A DNA stretch of 6,307 nt, from assembly GCA_030629485.1 (NCBI GenBank), contig DAOVOW010000124.1, forward strand, positions 1 through 6,307. Direction: 5' to 3'. Shown piece after piece: positions 6,277 to 6,307 of the stretch (its first letter is position 1; each line of letters begins with the position of its first letter). The notes under the pieces are model-generated. The model saw nothing but the letters and a program-made list of their open reading frames with translations, did not search any database and was not told the origin of the DNA. This DNA is from a bacterium. GTDB lineage: Bacteria; Zixibacteria; MSB-5A5; GN15; FEB-12. Both the position numbers and the translations under genes were made by a program.

Positions 6277-6282
6277 CACTGC

Positions 6283-6307
6283 ATGTCGGATGTCAAACCG
6301 TCAATAC
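6283..6307 (+). CDS. Possible 5' end of a divergent gene (eight codons, cut by the right edge)
   Basis: ATG at 6283 opens a frame reading MSDVKPSI to the window edge. There is no Shine-Dalgarno upstream; support comes only from the possible promoter placed for a leaderless start and from the gap where a divergent gene would be expected. Eight codons are too few to name a product or to exclude chance. Confidence 0.2.

Larger units (their letters stand above)
5875..6282. other. Non-coding region upstream of recG
   Basis: About 410 bp contain no believable gene. The only readable minus-strand frame of any length (5983-6222) is made of the translated repeats and has no coding character. The part nearest recG carries the candidate promoter and leader hairpin; 6018-6229 carries the hairpin and repeat cluster; 6230-6282 may hold a rightward promoter. 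No tRNA, CRISPR or transposase remnant was seen. Confidence 0.7.

Noticed and set aside
6291..6296. Perfect TTGACA on the minus strand, considered as a -35 box
   Set aside because: No acceptable -10 box lies 16-18 nt downstream; the best is TAGCAA.

Overview
This window comes from a Gram-negative bacterium with moderate GC, roughly 53% by eye. All four confident genes lie on the minus strand, in the order recG, a DUF1844 gene, murB, sprA (right to left as drawn). SprA is the outer-membrane translocon of the type IX secretion system (T9SS) and is typical of the Bacteroidota and related FCB-group phyla. DUF1844 proteins are, from memory, more usual in Zixibacteria, Acidobacteriota, delta-proteobacterial lineages and Planctomycetota than in classical Bacteroidota. 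My best guess is therefore a non-Bacteroidota FCB lineage such as candidate phylum Zixibacteria. This rests on gene content alone; no search was run.

Layout. Positions 1-2211 hold the 5' part of sprA: 737 codons with no stop, leaving the window at the left edge. A 65-bp gap separates it from murB (2277-3224). Positions 3225-3352 are non-coding. The DUF1844 gene occupies 3353-3733, followed by a 47-bp gap and then recG (3781-5874). From 5875 to the right edge I see no gene except a possible eight-codon fragment pointing right at 6283. That stretch holds a candidate promoter for the minus-strand genes and a cluster of hairpins and repeats (6018-6229). The cluster includes an exact 24-bp direct repeat with two degenerate partial copies and a family of CG-rich triloop hairpins, one more of which lies in the recG leader.

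How the genes fit together. The four co-directional genes with short gaps and no visible intrinsic terminator could be one transcription unit read from a promoter near 5958-5986. They combine replication-fork repair (RecG), a small protein of unknown function (DUF1844), peptidoglycan precursor synthesis (MurB) and outer-membrane protein export (SprA). Apart from a loose cell-envelope theme for murB and sprA, no shared pathway is evident. I found no undescribed system here. The points most worth a second look are sprA next to murB in an apparently non-Bacteroidota genome, the cysteine at the MurB proton-donor position, and the modular repeat cluster upstream of recG.
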